A stretch of 64,000 nt of DNA from Bacteroidota bacterium (GTDB taxonomy: Bacteria; Bacteroidota; Bacteroidia; Cytophagales; Cyclobacteriaceae): assembly GCA_023428695.1 (NCBI GenBank), contig JAEYWY010000021.1:47315-111314 (forward strand), read 5' to 3'. Below are positions 25,501 to 33,182 of this stretch, one piece after another. The stretch's first letter is position 1; every line of letters starts with the position of its first letter. Below the pieces are notes generated by a model. It saw only the letters and a list, made by a program, of their open reading frames with translations, searched no databases and had not been told where the DNA came from. The position numbers and the translations under genes are program-made.

Positions 25501-26074
25501 CTGTACCGGTCACGGCGTACCGGGAGCTCTTCTGTCACTCATTGGATACTTTCTGCTGAATGACATTGTACGAAGCCGGAAGATCACCGAACCGGGCAAG
25601 ATTCTCGACCTGCTTGATGAAGGTGTAACGACGACACTAAGGCAGGATGAAGACGCGACAACCAAGGACGGTATGGATATCGCTCTTTGTAAGATTAATC
25701 TGAATACCCAGGTCGTGGAGTATGCCGGGGCACACAGGCCGCTTTACATTATGCGAAACGGCGCGATGGAGGAAGTCAAAGGAAACAAGTTCCCTATCGG
25801 AGGCGGTATTTTCAAGAACCAGACGAATTTTACCAATACGCGGATTCAGCTTAAGGGTGGGGACTCAATCTACTTTAGTTCAGACGGCTTCCCTGACCAG
25901 TTCGGCGGACCGGAAGGACGGAAGTTTGGACCGAAGCGCGTCAGGGAGATTATCGAACGCATCCATAAGGGGTCGATGCATGATGCAATGGCTGCCTTTG
26001 ATCACGAGTGGGAAGCCTGGAGGGGAGAACAAAAACAAACGGATGACGTTTTGCTGATAGGAATTAAATTTTAA
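22547..26074 (+). CDS. Multi-sensor SpoIIE/PP2C-type serine phosphatase (SiaA-like)
   Basis: The 1175-residue protein has membrane segments at about 10-30 and 341-360 flanking a Cache-like periplasmic domain; HAMP about 361-415; GAF about 465-615; coiled coil about 616-685 with QNAEEMQATQEE; PAS about 685-795 and 805-915; and a SpoIIE phosphatase from about 940. Phosphatase metal motifs include VVSGDFPW, AVDCTGHGVPGA, KDGMDIALC, SDGFPDQFGG and DDVLLIGI. GDFPW carries Pro where most relatives have Tyr. The periplasmic part has an acidic Ser/Asp-rich stretch (about 95-127). Known SiaA dephosphorylates SiaC; the SiaB and SiaC genes follow directly, so the same role is likely. Confidence 0.88.
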   Translation: MIKNINVSTKITLLILAITIVAVGAISFFGYDYQVKAAREKHLTSLNAVADNYANYFNTFFYRGSLAVEMLQRSDAVKNHASETQSGGFMIASFDDESSSDDSTDPASSEPSDFPSDPSQDEDTGDMLTTSSEPAGDINSYLADMKNVLQVGEIIITNPTGNVIASTDPEYKTNFVERDGMFAKAMNGIYFSLVERNKETRKYSMFIAGSTKDAAGSDMIIIVKLDLSKPYELLTNYKGLGKTGEIILARKGAYQEKIALVSPIREDTTAAIRMLEANDPFAVSFQPVFEGKSVTSKGKDYAGKSVLQTARLINAASIALIAKMEIEEAEAVTGEILSTFVYAGVCVVALAFLLTMVLARSLTRPLFSMKHTIGLVAQGILPETDEDRGNDEFGQMGTKVDELVQTLRRNADFAKQIGEGKYNTEFAPASQDDILGMSLIDMRKNLIENERRDTERNWIVRGVAEISEILRMHDSIDELGDDVIRFILGKISAVQGAFYVVNDEVTPHLIEMRASFAYNRKKYLKAKFKFAEGLVGQAAIEKDTILRTEIPAEYVTLTSGLLGDQKPSCILIVPLITNEEVYGVLEFAGFKKFDNSQVNFVKELSLILARTIFNIKVNERTRRLLTESQEMSTELKEKQEVLRQNAEEMQATQEELKRSNQMLEEQVEEVNRTQKRMQLLLENASEVITIYEEDETIRYISPSVETILGYGQKEMIGKSDIDKVHPDHRHIFHDIFRRMNESPDEKVTVQYEYRAKDGSFIWIESTGTNCMSNPAIHGYILNSRDITERRRAEQEQRMRSKMQALSENSPDLITRLESETISYINPVIEEYTGKKPALFLNKKVKEAELDFSILEGWLRVVEEVNQSNNTVSTEMDFPSEMGKRIMQVNAIPEYDETNKLESVLVVSHDITERKMIELEIQNKNKKITESINYAKRIQTAILPNNRVISRALPDSFILYKPRDVVSGDFPWFVQLKDEIFIAAVDCTGHGVPGALLSLIGYFLLNDIVRSRKITEPGKILDLLDEGVTTTLRQDEDATTKDGMDIALCKINLNTQVVEYAGAHRPLYIMRNGAMEEVKGNKFPIGGGIFKNQTNFTNTRIQLKGGDSIYFSSDGFPDQFGGPEGRKFGPKRVREIIERIHKGSMHDAMAAFDHEWEAWRGEQKQTDDVLLIGIKF

Positions 26075-26166
26075 CAATATTGCAGATAGCAACTTTATAA
26101 CTATCGTTGAATCTGAATAAAATTATATCTTAGTGAACCACATTCGTATCATTAAATTTTTCTGAC

Positions 26167-26715
26167 ATGAATTTTATTTATGACCTGCACCGTACGATGA
26201 TGTCGCAGAACCTGATTCTGGTGTACCAGGGTGACTTCACCCAGGAGAGCACCAAATCGATTCTTGCAATGGCAGAGCGTAACCTCGACTCCTCGGGGGA
26301 AGAGTCCAGCATCAAACGCAAGGTGTTTAATGTTATGGTCGAAGCGCTACAAAACATTGTCAAGCACAGCGATGAACTCGTCGACGGGCAAATCCGGAGT
26401 CATGCCGCGATCTTCCTTATTGGAAAGGAGACCAATCGATATAGCATCATGTCAGGAAATCCTATCCGCAAGGAAAATATCGATAAACTCAAGCAAGCTC
26501 TTGAACACATCAACGGGTTGGACAAGGACGGATTGAAAGAACTTTACAAGGAAATCATCAAGAACACAACGATATCCGAAAAAGGCGGCGCCGGATTGGG
26601 TTTCGTTGACATGGCACGCAAGTCGGGTGAGAAGATTGAATACTCCTTTCCGGAACTGAACTCCGAGTACTCGTTCTTTTGCCTTAAGGTAAACGTTCCC
26701 CGTGAACTCGAATAA
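26167..26715 (+). CDS. siaB: SiaB-type GHKL protein kinase
   Basis: The 182-residue protein matches the SiaB family: an N-terminal MNFIYDLHRTMMSQNLILVYQ, the N-box NVMVEALQNIVKHSDE with Glu/Asn for magnesium-ATP, and a Gly-rich G2-like loop ISEKGGAGLGFVDMARKSG. In Pseudomonas SiaB phosphorylates a threonine of SiaC, countered by the phosphatase SiaA. It is not a histidine kinase: there is no dimerisation helix with His. It lies 92 bp after the SpoIIE phosphatase gene and 26 bp before the SiaC gene, the same order as the characterised system. The 92-bp gap is AT-rich and could hold a promoter but shows no exact -7 box. Confidence 0.85.
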   Translation: MNFIYDLHRTMMSQNLILVYQGDFTQESTKSILAMAERNLDSSGEESSIKRKVFNVMVEALQNIVKHSDELVDGQIRSHAAIFLIGKETNRYSIMSGNPIRKENIDKLKQALEHINGLDKDGLKELYKEIIKNTTISEKGGAGLGFVDMARKSGEKIEYSFPELNSEYSFFCLKVNVPRELE

Positions 26716-26741
26716 AAATTGATTTAGAACTCAAATATATA

Positions 26742-27110
26742 ATGACCATGGAAATTTTAAACCTGGAAGGAACTGAAGATACACCGAAAATAATCCTCGA
26801 TAAAAAGAACGGTATATTTGAAATTTCAGGCCGTTCTCTACCGGAAGACTCCGCTGAATTCTATCGTCCGGTTCTCGAGTGGATCAATAAGTATGGCAGC
26901 GATGCCAATCCATCTACCGAATTTGTTTTCAAACTGGAGTATTTCAATACCGCTTCTTCAAAACTTATTCTCGACGTGCTTTCAGCGCTTGAAGACATTA
27001 AAGGAATGAAGATCGTTTGGTATTTCCATGAGGATGATGAAGACATGGAAGAAGCTGGTCAGGAGTTCTCTGAACTCGTTGAAATTCCCTTCGAATTTCG
27101 AACGTACTGA
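26742..27110 (+). CDS. siaC: SiaC-type phosphoprotein (DUF1987)
   Basis: The 122-residue protein is the STAS-like SiaC family: EILNLEGTEDTPKIIL, IFEISGRSLPEDSAEFYRPVLEWI, then KLEYFNTASSKLILDVL. In Pseudomonas the phosphorylated residue is Thr68; the matching Thr in YFNTASSK is residue 70 here, or 68 if translation starts at the second Met (26748). Unphosphorylated SiaC there binds and activates the diguanylate cyclase SiaD. No GGDEF protein is encoded in this window, so the partner here must differ or be unlinked. A strong terminator follows. Confidence 0.88.
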   Translation: MTMEILNLEGTEDTPKIILDKKNGIFEISGRSLPEDSAEFYRPVLEWINKYGSDANPSTEFVFKLEYFNTASSKLILDVLSALEDIKGMKIVWYFHEDDEDMEEAGQEFSELVEIPFEFRTY

Positions 27111-27131
27111 CCCGGCTTCGTTAGGCACCGT

Positions 27132-27191
27132 TATCGGTTACCAGCCATGTTGAAAACATTTTCAGGCATGACCGGTAACCGATATTTTTTT
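27132..27191 (+). terminator. Terminator between siaC and the ABC transporter gene
   Basis: A perfect 11-bp stem TATCGGTTACC/GGTAACCGATA (27132-27142 with 27174-27184) encloses a 31-nt loop with its own TGAAAA/TTTTCA pairing, followed by a run of T. It closes the sensor-sia operon 22 bp after siaC and lies about 30 nt before the transporter ATG, so the transporter needs its own promoter or readthrough. Confidence 0.8.
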
Positions 27192-27219
27192 TATCTTTAT
27201 AAATGCGATTTTTTGACTT

Positions 27220-30200
27220 ATGAGTGAAGAGATACTCAAAGCCCTGACTCAACTTTTTGCGATCATTACAAAGCAGGATGGCGGAGTAAGTGAAGGTGAA
27301 CGCCGCTATGTAATCAATTTCTTCCAGACTGAACTCGATCGCGATTCCATCAAAGAGTATCTGGACCTCTATGACCAGTTTTCGGGCTATGGTAAAAACG
27401 ACGAAGAAGACGATGGCAAAAAGCGCCTTACCTCCGTTAAAGACTCCGTCAAGACTCTCGGTATATGTAAGAAGATCAACAAAACGCTGACGCAAAAACA
27501 AAAGGTCGTTGTTCTTATAAAACTTCTCGAACTCGTCAGCACCGATAAGAACTTCACACCTCAGCGTATGGAAATCATTAACACGGTTTCCACGGTATTT
27601 AATATTGTAAAAGACGAATACGAATTAATCGAACGATTCGTCATCACCGACAAGGCGCAGTCACTTAATTACCGCGACATCCTTGTTCTCGATTCGCAGG
27701 AAGAAGGAGAACCCGGCTCTCTGTCAAAGCATGTTCATGGTCACATCGCCGGATCGCTCCTCTTTATGCGCGTGCGAAGCGTCGACATGTACTACACCAA
27801 ATACCTTGGTGAAGAGTCAAACGTACTAAATGGATTTATCATGCAGCCGAACCGCGCGTACCTGTTTTCGCACGGCAGCACGATCAAGACCCAGCATGGC
27901 GACGCACTCTACTACAGCGACCTCGTCGCCAACTTCAATGAAGAACTCAAGACGACAAAGCTTTCCTTTAACGCCAACATCGAGGAGTTGAAGTTCCCGA
28001 ATGGCGCAATCGGACTTCGCAACGTTGTCATTTCTGAAGGCCCCGGAAAACTTATCGGTATCATGGGTGCGAGTGGTGCGGGTAAAACAACCCTGCTCAA
28101 CGTACTCGCCGGACTGGTCCAACCCACAAAAGGTAACATCCTGATCAACGGTTTCGATATACACACTGAGAAGGACAAAATCCAGGGCGTGATCGGATAC
28201 GTATCGCAAGACGACCTCCTCATAGAAGAACTCACGGTTTATCAGAACCTTTACTACAACGCGAAGCTTTGTTTTGCGAACATGAGTGAAGAAGAGCTGC
28301 ATAACCGTGTTATGAGTGTTCTTCAAAACCTCGGACTCGACCAACGCAAAGACTTGCGCGTAGGTAACGTGCTTGAGAAAACAATTTCGGGAGGACAACG
28401 CAAGCGCCTCAACATCGCACTCGAACTCATTCGTGAACCGGCAGTCCTCTTCCTCGATGAACCAACTTCCGGACTTTCGTCACGCGATTCAGAAAACGTA
28501 ATTGACCTCCTTAAGGAACTTTCGCTCAAGGGTAAACTGATATTCGTTGTAATCCACCAACCGTCATCCGATATCTATAAGATGTTCGATAAGATGATTA
28601 TCATGGATACAGGTGGCTATCCCGCTTACTACGGTCCTCCCGTCGAAGCGGTAACGTATTTCAAGAAGTCTACACATCAGGTTGACAGCAACCGCGGTCA
28701 GTGTGAGACATGCGGGAACGTTAACCCTGAACAAATATTCAGCATCATCGAGGCCAAGGTCGTCGACGAATATGGCCAGCCTACGAACAAAAGAAAAATC
28801 TCGCCGCCGCAGTGGTTCGACCTCTATAAGGAAAGGTTTAATCTCACCCGCGTGGAGGATGTTCGCGAAGAGCCTCCACAAAGTCTCAACATTCCCAACC
28901 GGCTGAAACAGTCAATCGTCTTTGCGACTCGCGACACGCTTGCAAAACTCAGCAACAAACAGTATCTGCTGATCAACCTTCTCGAGGCGCCATTGCTCGC
29001 GATAATCCTTGCATTTATCATTAAATACAAGAGTGCACCCGGTGGCAGGGAGTATCTCTTCCGGTTTAACGATAACTTCCCCGCGTTCCTGCTGATGAGT
29101 ATTATCGTCGCGTTGTTTATGGGGCTGACGGTAAGTGCCGAAGAAATCATTCGCGACCGAAAGATCCTGCGAAGGGAATCGTTCCTTAACCTGAGCTGGA
29201 ACAGCTATCTCATGTCCAAGCTGGGGATACTGTTTATCCTTTCGGCAATACAAACGCTGCTTTTTGTTATTGTGGGTAATGCCATCCTTGAAATCGAATG
29301 GCGGATGCTCCTGCCCTTCTGGCTTGTCCTGTTCACGGTATCGTGTTTCGCCAACGTCCTCGGACTTAATATCTCATCGGCATTCAATTCAGCTGTGACA
29401 GTTTATGTACTTATTCCGTTGTTGCTGATCCCGCAGATGATTTTGAGCGGCTTGTTATTCAGCTTTGACAAGTTGAATAACCTGATTTCAACGCAGGGTA
29501 AGGTGCCGGTTGTGGCAGACCTTATGGCGTCGCGATGGGCCTATGAGGCACTGGCCGTTCACCAGTTTGTTGAAAACTCTTACCAGAAGCCGTTCTATGT
29601 GCTCGAAAAGATCGAGGCAACCACGGATTTCAAATCTTCCTTTTTGGTAAACGAACTTGACAAGAAGAGGAAGTTCATTTTTGACAATCGTGGTGATACG
29701 CGGGATTCTGTGAAGAGGCTGGTTGAAAAGGACATTGCAATCATACAAACCACGCTGCTTGATAATCATTTCCGGAAAGGGATAGAGAAGGAGTTATCCG
29801 CGACGTGGACGCCGGAGACATTCACGCCAGAGTTCAATGAAAAACTCGATCATTTCCTTCAGGCATTCAAAAAATATTATCAGGAAGCCTACAACAACGC
29901 CGTAAAGCAGAAGGAGGCATCCATGTTCCAGATGGAGTCAGCGTCCGGAGGCGGGGCGATAAATCAGGCCAAAAACCGCTACTACAATGAAAGTCTGGCC
30001 GATCTTGTGCAGAATGTAAACACCAAGAGCAGGATACTGGAGCACGACGGCGAGTTGTTACAACAGATAAATCCGATTTATGTGGATCCGAATCCGAAGG
30101 GGGTCTTAGACTACCGGACGCACTTTTTTGCGCCACAGAAGAACCTCTTCGGTGCCCGCGTGAGTACCTTTGTCTTCAACCTGTTGGTCATCTGGATAAT

Positions 30201-30300
30201 GACGGTACTTCTTTATGTGACGCTCTACTTTGAATGGCTCAGGAAGTTTATCGAGTCTTTTGATGCATTTGCTTCGCGGATGAAACGCGGAAAAGGCTAG
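27220..30300 (+). CDS. ABCG-type ABC transporter with N-terminal TerB-like and FHA-like domains
   Basis: This 1026-residue fusion has a TerB-like helical domain (about 1-150; FAIITKQDGGVSEGERRYV), a small beta domain that looks FHA-like (about 175-240), an ABC ATPase with Walker A at 283-290 (GASGAGKT), signature ISGGQRKRLNIAL, Walker B AVLFLDEPTSGLSS and switch His446 (VIHQPSSD), a CETCGNVNPEQIF insert (Cys495/Cys498), membrane segments within about 583-750, a long soluble region, and a last membrane segment near 995-1012. NBD-before-TMD order and ABC2-type membrane part match the ABCG/White group, usually lipid or small-molecule exporters. The substrate is unknown. The extra cytoplasmic domains and the neighbouring SiaC suggest control by protein binding. 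Confidence 0.85.
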   Translation: MSEEILKALTQLFAIITKQDGGVSEGERRYVINFFQTELDRDSIKEYLDLYDQFSGYGKNDEEDDGKKRLTSVKDSVKTLGICKKINKTLTQKQKVVVLIKLLELVSTDKNFTPQRMEIINTVSTVFNIVKDEYELIERFVITDKAQSLNYRDILVLDSQEEGEPGSLSKHVHGHIAGSLLFMRVRSVDMYYTKYLGEESNVLNGFIMQPNRAYLFSHGSTIKTQHGDALYYSDLVANFNEELKTTKLSFNANIEELKFPNGAIGLRNVVISEGPGKLIGIMGASGAGKTTLLNVLAGLVQPTKGNILINGFDIHTEKDKIQGVIGYVSQDDLLIEELTVYQNLYYNAKLCFANMSEEELHNRVMSVLQNLGLDQRKDLRVGNVLEKTISGGQRKRLNIALELIREPAVLFLDEPTSGLSSRDSENVIDLLKELSLKGKLIFVVIHQPSSDIYKMFDKMIIMDTGGYPAYYGPPVEAVTYFKKSTHQVDSNRGQCETCGNVNPEQIFSIIEAKVVDEYGQPTNKRKISPPQWFDLYKERFNLTRVEDVREEPPQSLNIPNRLKQSIVFATRDTLAKLSNKQYLLINLLEAPLLAIILAFIIKYKSAPGGREYLFRFNDNFPAFLLMSIIVALFMGLTVSAEEIIRDRKILRRESFLNLSWNSYLMSKLGILFILSAIQTLLFVIVGNAILEIEWRMLLPFWLVLFTVSCFANVLGLNISSAFNSAVTVYVLIPLLLIPQMILSGLLFSFDKLNNLISTQGKVPVVADLMASRWAYEALAVHQFVENSYQKPFYVLEKIEATTDFKSSFLVNELDKKRKFIFDNRGDTRDSVKRLVEKDIAIIQTTLLDNHFRKGIEKELSATWTPETFTPEFNEKLDHFLQAFKKYYQEAYNNAVKQKEASMFQMESASGGGAINQAKNRYYNESLADLVQNVNTKSRILEHDGELLQQINPIYVDPNPKGVLDYRTHFFAPQKNLFGARVSTFVFNLLVIWIMTVLLYVTLYFEWLRKFIESFDAFASRMKRGKG

Positions 30301-30324
30301 GAGGATAAAGCATACAGGTAATTT

Positions 30325-30355
30325 TTTGGGCTGGAATGTCGATTTTGTAAATTTG
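30325..30355 (+). promoter_or_regulatory. Full Bacteroidota promoter (TTTG-N19-TAnnTTTG)
   Basis: TTTG at 30325-30328, a 19-bp spacer, and TAAATTTG at 30348-30355 match both elements of the phylum consensus. The start site would be near 30361 and the lipoprotein ATG is at 30377. This is the best promoter match I found in the window. Confidence 0.7.
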
Positions 30356-30376
30356 TAAACGCATAATTTTATCTCT

Positions 30377-31273
30377 ATGAGAATTTTAATTGCAGGTCTC
30401 ATTGTGGCCATCATCACAGCCTGCGGATCAGACAAAAAAACGGACGAACAGGCCTTTCTCGAAGGTCTCGACACCGCCAAAGTTGAGGGTCCAGAGATTT
30501 CAGAAGAAGTCATTACAAGCATTCTCGAATCAATTCCCCAGCCTTTGGAGATATCGATGCTCCTCAAAGAATCCGGCAATGAGTATAACGTGAGTTATCT
30601 CAATCCTGCCGGAAACCGTTCAAAGTACAATTCCAATTACAAGAAGGCTTTGAACCTCGGCATTTACGGTGCCGACCTGGGTTACACCAATATTTATGAA
30701 AAGAACCAGGATGGAGTCGAATACATGGAGGCGATCAAGGAACTTGCTGACGGACTGAACATCGGGCAGTTTTTTGATATCCAGACCATCGGAAGACTTG
30801 CTACCAACAGCAAGAACCTGGATTCCTTGCTGCTGATCACAACACAAAACTTCAACCAGATCAACCATTATCTTCAGACAGAGAACCGTTCCAACCTGAG
30901 CGTCCTTCTGCTTACGGGAGGATGGCTCGAAGCGCTTCATATCACCACCGAGGTAGCTGCGAACACAAAAAGCCAGGAATTGCGTGAAACGATCGGATCG
31001 CAAAAGATCATCCTGGAAAATATTATGCTGCTACTCTCCTTCTACAAGGACACCGATCAGGGAATGGCATCATTATTGGCTGATCTCGAAGCGCTGAAAG
31101 AGGCTTACCAAAAAGTGAACATCACGTATACATACAAGGAGAGCACCTTTGAAATCAAAGACGGCGTAATGGTGATTAAGGATAACAGCACAAGCACTAT
31201 TGAAATTACCGACGGAGATATAGCGAACATAAGATCAATAACCACCAACATCAGAAATAAGATTACAAGCTAA
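30377..31273 (+). CDS. Unknown lipoprotein downstream of the ABC transporter
   Basis: The 298-residue protein has a lipoprotein signal (MRILIAGLIVAIITAC, lipid Cys at residue 16) followed by GSDKKTDEQ. The rest is soluble and mainly helical, with EVITSILESIPQPLEISMLLKESG, NLGIYGADLGYTNIYEKNQ, FFDIQTIGRL and a C-terminal FEIKDGVMVIKD. The pattern is known from uncharacterised Bacteroidota lipoproteins; no functional domain is recognised. No outer-membrane retention signal can be judged. It has its own consensus promoter and a 21-bp gap to the next small secreted-protein gene, so the two form a unit separate from, but adjacent to, the transporter. Confidence 0.75.
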   Translation: MRILIAGLIVAIITACGSDKKTDEQAFLEGLDTAKVEGPEISEEVITSILESIPQPLEISMLLKESGNEYNVSYLNPAGNRSKYNSNYKKALNLGIYGADLGYTNIYEKNQDGVEYMEAIKELADGLNIGQFFDIQTIGRLATNSKNLDSLLLITTQNFNQINHYLQTENRSNLSVLLLTGGWLEALHITTEVAANTKSQELRETIGSQKIILENIMLLLSFYKDTDQGMASLLADLEALKEAYQKVNITYTYKESTFEIKDGVMVIKDNSTSTIEITDGDIANIRSITTNIRNKITS

Positions 31274-31294
31274 TTGTTATAATACAGGAGCCTT

Positions 31295-31714
31295 ATGAAA
31301 AAGTTAATCATTAGTGTTTTTGCAATAGTCATTCTAAGCGCTTTGGATGTGATCGGGCAGTGCAATTCAGAAGCGTTGAGCAATCAATGTATTCCGAAGC
31401 TCGCTGCAGGCTTCAACTTCCTCAAAAGCTATAAAATCGAAAAAGGATCGAAGGATTACGTCGAATATTCATACGTCTTTACCAAGGGTACGCAATACAT
31501 GATCAACATATGTGCTCCCAATCAGCCTACCGATGGTATTGTCGTGAGCCTTTTCGACAGCAATCGTAATAAAGTAGCTACCAGCAAGGTCAACGGACAA
31601 TTCATTTCCGCAATTGCCTATCCCTGCAACACAACCGGCATCTACTACATCCAGTACACGTTCGACGGTTCCTCGCAATATTGCGGAGGCAGCGCTTTAG
31701 GATTTAAACGCTAG
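31295..31714 (+). CDS. Small secreted protein of unknown function
   Basis: The 139-residue protein has a signal peptide (MKKLIISVFAIVILSALDVIGQ) and a mature beta-rich domain with four cysteines (after residue 22: CNSEALSNQCIP, ICAPNQ, YPCNTT, QYCGG). The segments DYVEYSYVFTKGTQYMINIC and VSLFDSNRNKVATS resemble small beta-sandwich domains like bacterial pre-peptidase C-terminal folds, but this is only a shape argument. A good AGGAG sits before the start. It follows the lipoprotein gene by 21 bp and ends at the terminator at 31741. Confidence 0.7.
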   Translation: MKKLIISVFAIVILSALDVIGQCNSEALSNQCIPKLAAGFNFLKSYKIEKGSKDYVEYSYVFTKGTQYMINICAPNQPTDGIVVSLFDSNRNKVATSKVNGQFISAIAYPCNTTGIYYIQYTFDGSSQYCGGSALGFKR

Positions 31715-31740
31715 GACTTCGAACGCCACCAAATCTCAGG

Positions 31741-31768
31741 ACCTTCCCCCACGGAAGGTTTTTTTATT
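31741..31768 (+). terminator. Rho-independent terminator
   Basis: A 7-bp perfect stem ACCTTCC/GGAAGGT with a 5-nt loop (31741-31759) is followed by a T-rich tract. It ends the lipoprotein/secreted-protein unit 26 bp after the stop. Confidence 0.85.
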
Positions 31769-31776
31769 TTAGTCTG

Positions 31777-32421
31777 ATGAAACACGAGGTAACATTCTCC
31801 TTCAAGGCCAGATACTTCACACTTGGTGACCGCAAAACCGCACGGGAAATCTGGGTCGTATTACACGGTTATGCCCAACTCGCTGAACACTTCATCAATA
31901 AGTTTGACTCTCTCCGGGATCACAACATTTACGTGATTGCACCTGAGGGCTTGTCACGCTTTTACCTGGAAGAACTGAACAAAAGACTGACAACCGGGAA
32001 CATGCGTGTCGGGGCAACGTGGATGACGCGCGAGGAACGATTGACCGATATCGCTAACTACATCAATTTGTTAAATGCTATCTACGATCAGGAAGTGCCC
32101 GGTGGCGTACCCGTTACCATATTCGGATTTAGTCAGGGAGCTGCGACAGCGTCACGATGGGTTGCACAACGCTCCATAGGCTTTCGCCGGCTTGTTTTAT
32201 GGGGTGGCGTGTTCCCGCCCGACCTTGACCTCACTCCTGCAAAGGATGTTTTGATAGACAAAGATGTGACCCTCGTCAGCGGCAAGGACGATCCGTTCAT
32301 GAAGGAGGAACGTTACAAAGAGATGACGGATCTGTGTGGCAAGATCGGTATTACGCCACGCGTGATCCAATACGAGGGCGGTCACGATATCGATACCACC
32401 ACGCTACTCAGCCTCCTCTAA
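31777..32421 (+). CDS. Phospholipase/carboxylesterase family alpha/beta hydrolase
   Basis: The 214-residue cytoplasmic protein has IWVVLHGYAQLAEHF (oxyanion HG motif), VIAPEGLSRFY, the nucleophile elbow TIFGFSQGAATASRW (G-F-S-Q-G, catalytic Ser), LVSGKDDPFM with the acid Asp, and a late GGHDID carrying the catalytic His. This is the small carboxylesterase/lysophospholipase group related to YpfH and acyl-protein thioesterases. Natural substrate unknown. It starts just 8 bp after the terminator tract of the upstream unit, and its stop abuts the stop of the convergent SDR gene with no spacer. Confidence 0.85.
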   Translation: MKHEVTFSFKARYFTLGDRKTAREIWVVLHGYAQLAEHFINKFDSLRDHNIYVIAPEGLSRFYLEELNKRLTTGNMRVGATWMTREERLTDIANYINLLNAIYDQEVPGGVPVTIFGFSQGAATASRWVAQRSIGFRRLVLWGGVFPPDLDLTPAKDVLIDKDVTLVSGKDDPFMKEERYKEMTDLCGKIGITPRVIQYEGGHDIDTTTLLSLL

Positions 32422-33180
32422 TCAAGACTGGCGATGTACAATGGTCGCGCTTGCCTGGGCAACCGGGAAAACAGTAATATCGGCAAGGACCACGTGGGGC
32501 GGACAATTCAGGATATAAAGAATCAGTTCAGCGATATCATCACCGCTCAATGGCCTGATCCCCTGGTATGGCATTGACGCCTTCGATTCATCACCCTTAA
32601 AACGCACAAGCGAAAACTCGGTCTCCACCAGACCCGGATGAATTCCGGTGACCTTAATGCCATGAGGATTAAGGTCGAGGCGCATACCTTGCGTGATCGC
32701 ATCTACCGCCGACTTGCTGGCACAATACACGTTGCCTTTGGGATACACTTCTTTGCCTGCAATTGATCCAATATTGATGATGTGGCCGCCATTGCGTTTT
32801 ATCATCGCGGGCATCACTTCTCTTGATACATAGAGCAAGCCTTTGACGTTGATGTCCATCATCGCATCCCAGTCGTCGACGTTACCGGATTGAATAGGAT
32901 CGAGGCCATGGGCATTGCCGGCGTTGTTTACAAGTACGTCAATGTCGCGCCATTCAAGTGGCAAAGAGCTGAATGCCTTTTCCACAGCGCCACGGTCGCG
33001 CACATCAAAGGCGAGGGTAATAACGCGCACTCTCGCTGACAGTTCCTTTTCCAACGCCTCAAGACGTTGGCGTCTTCTTCCGGTGAGAATAAGGTCAAAT
33101 CCGTTATCGGCAAGCAAACGCGCCGTTGCTTCACCGATGCCTGAAGTCGCGCCGGTAATGCATGTGATTCTTTTTTTCAT
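32422..33180 (-). CDS. SDR oxidoreductase, YdfG-like
   Basis: The 252-residue short-chain dehydrogenase has the cofactor loop ITGATSGIGEATARLLA, the LTGRRRQRLEAL segment whose Arg residues suit NADPH, the NNAGNAHGLDPIQ structural motif, catalytic Ser in INIGSIAGKEVYP and Tyr-Lys in VYCASKSAVD. The close fit is to YdfG-type 3-hydroxy acid (serine/allo-threonine) dehydrogenases, shown by NVKGLLYVSREVMPAMIKRNGGHIIN-like order. It is the last gene of the ompA-ubiE-porT-SDR set, starting 2 bp after the porT stop. Confidence 0.88.
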   Translation of the reverse strand: MKKRITCITGATSGIGEATARLLADNGFDLILTGRRRQRLEALEKELSARVRVITLAFDVRDRGAVEKAFSSLPLEWRDIDVLVNNAGNAHGLDPIQSGNVDDWDAMMDINVKGLLYVSREVMPAMIKRNGGHIINIGSIAGKEVYPKGNVYCASKSAVDAITQGMRLDLNPHGIKVTGIHPGLVETEFSLVRFKGDESKASMPYQGIRPLSGDDIAELILYILNCPPHVVLADITVFPVAQASATIVHRQS

Positions 33181-33182
33181 GT

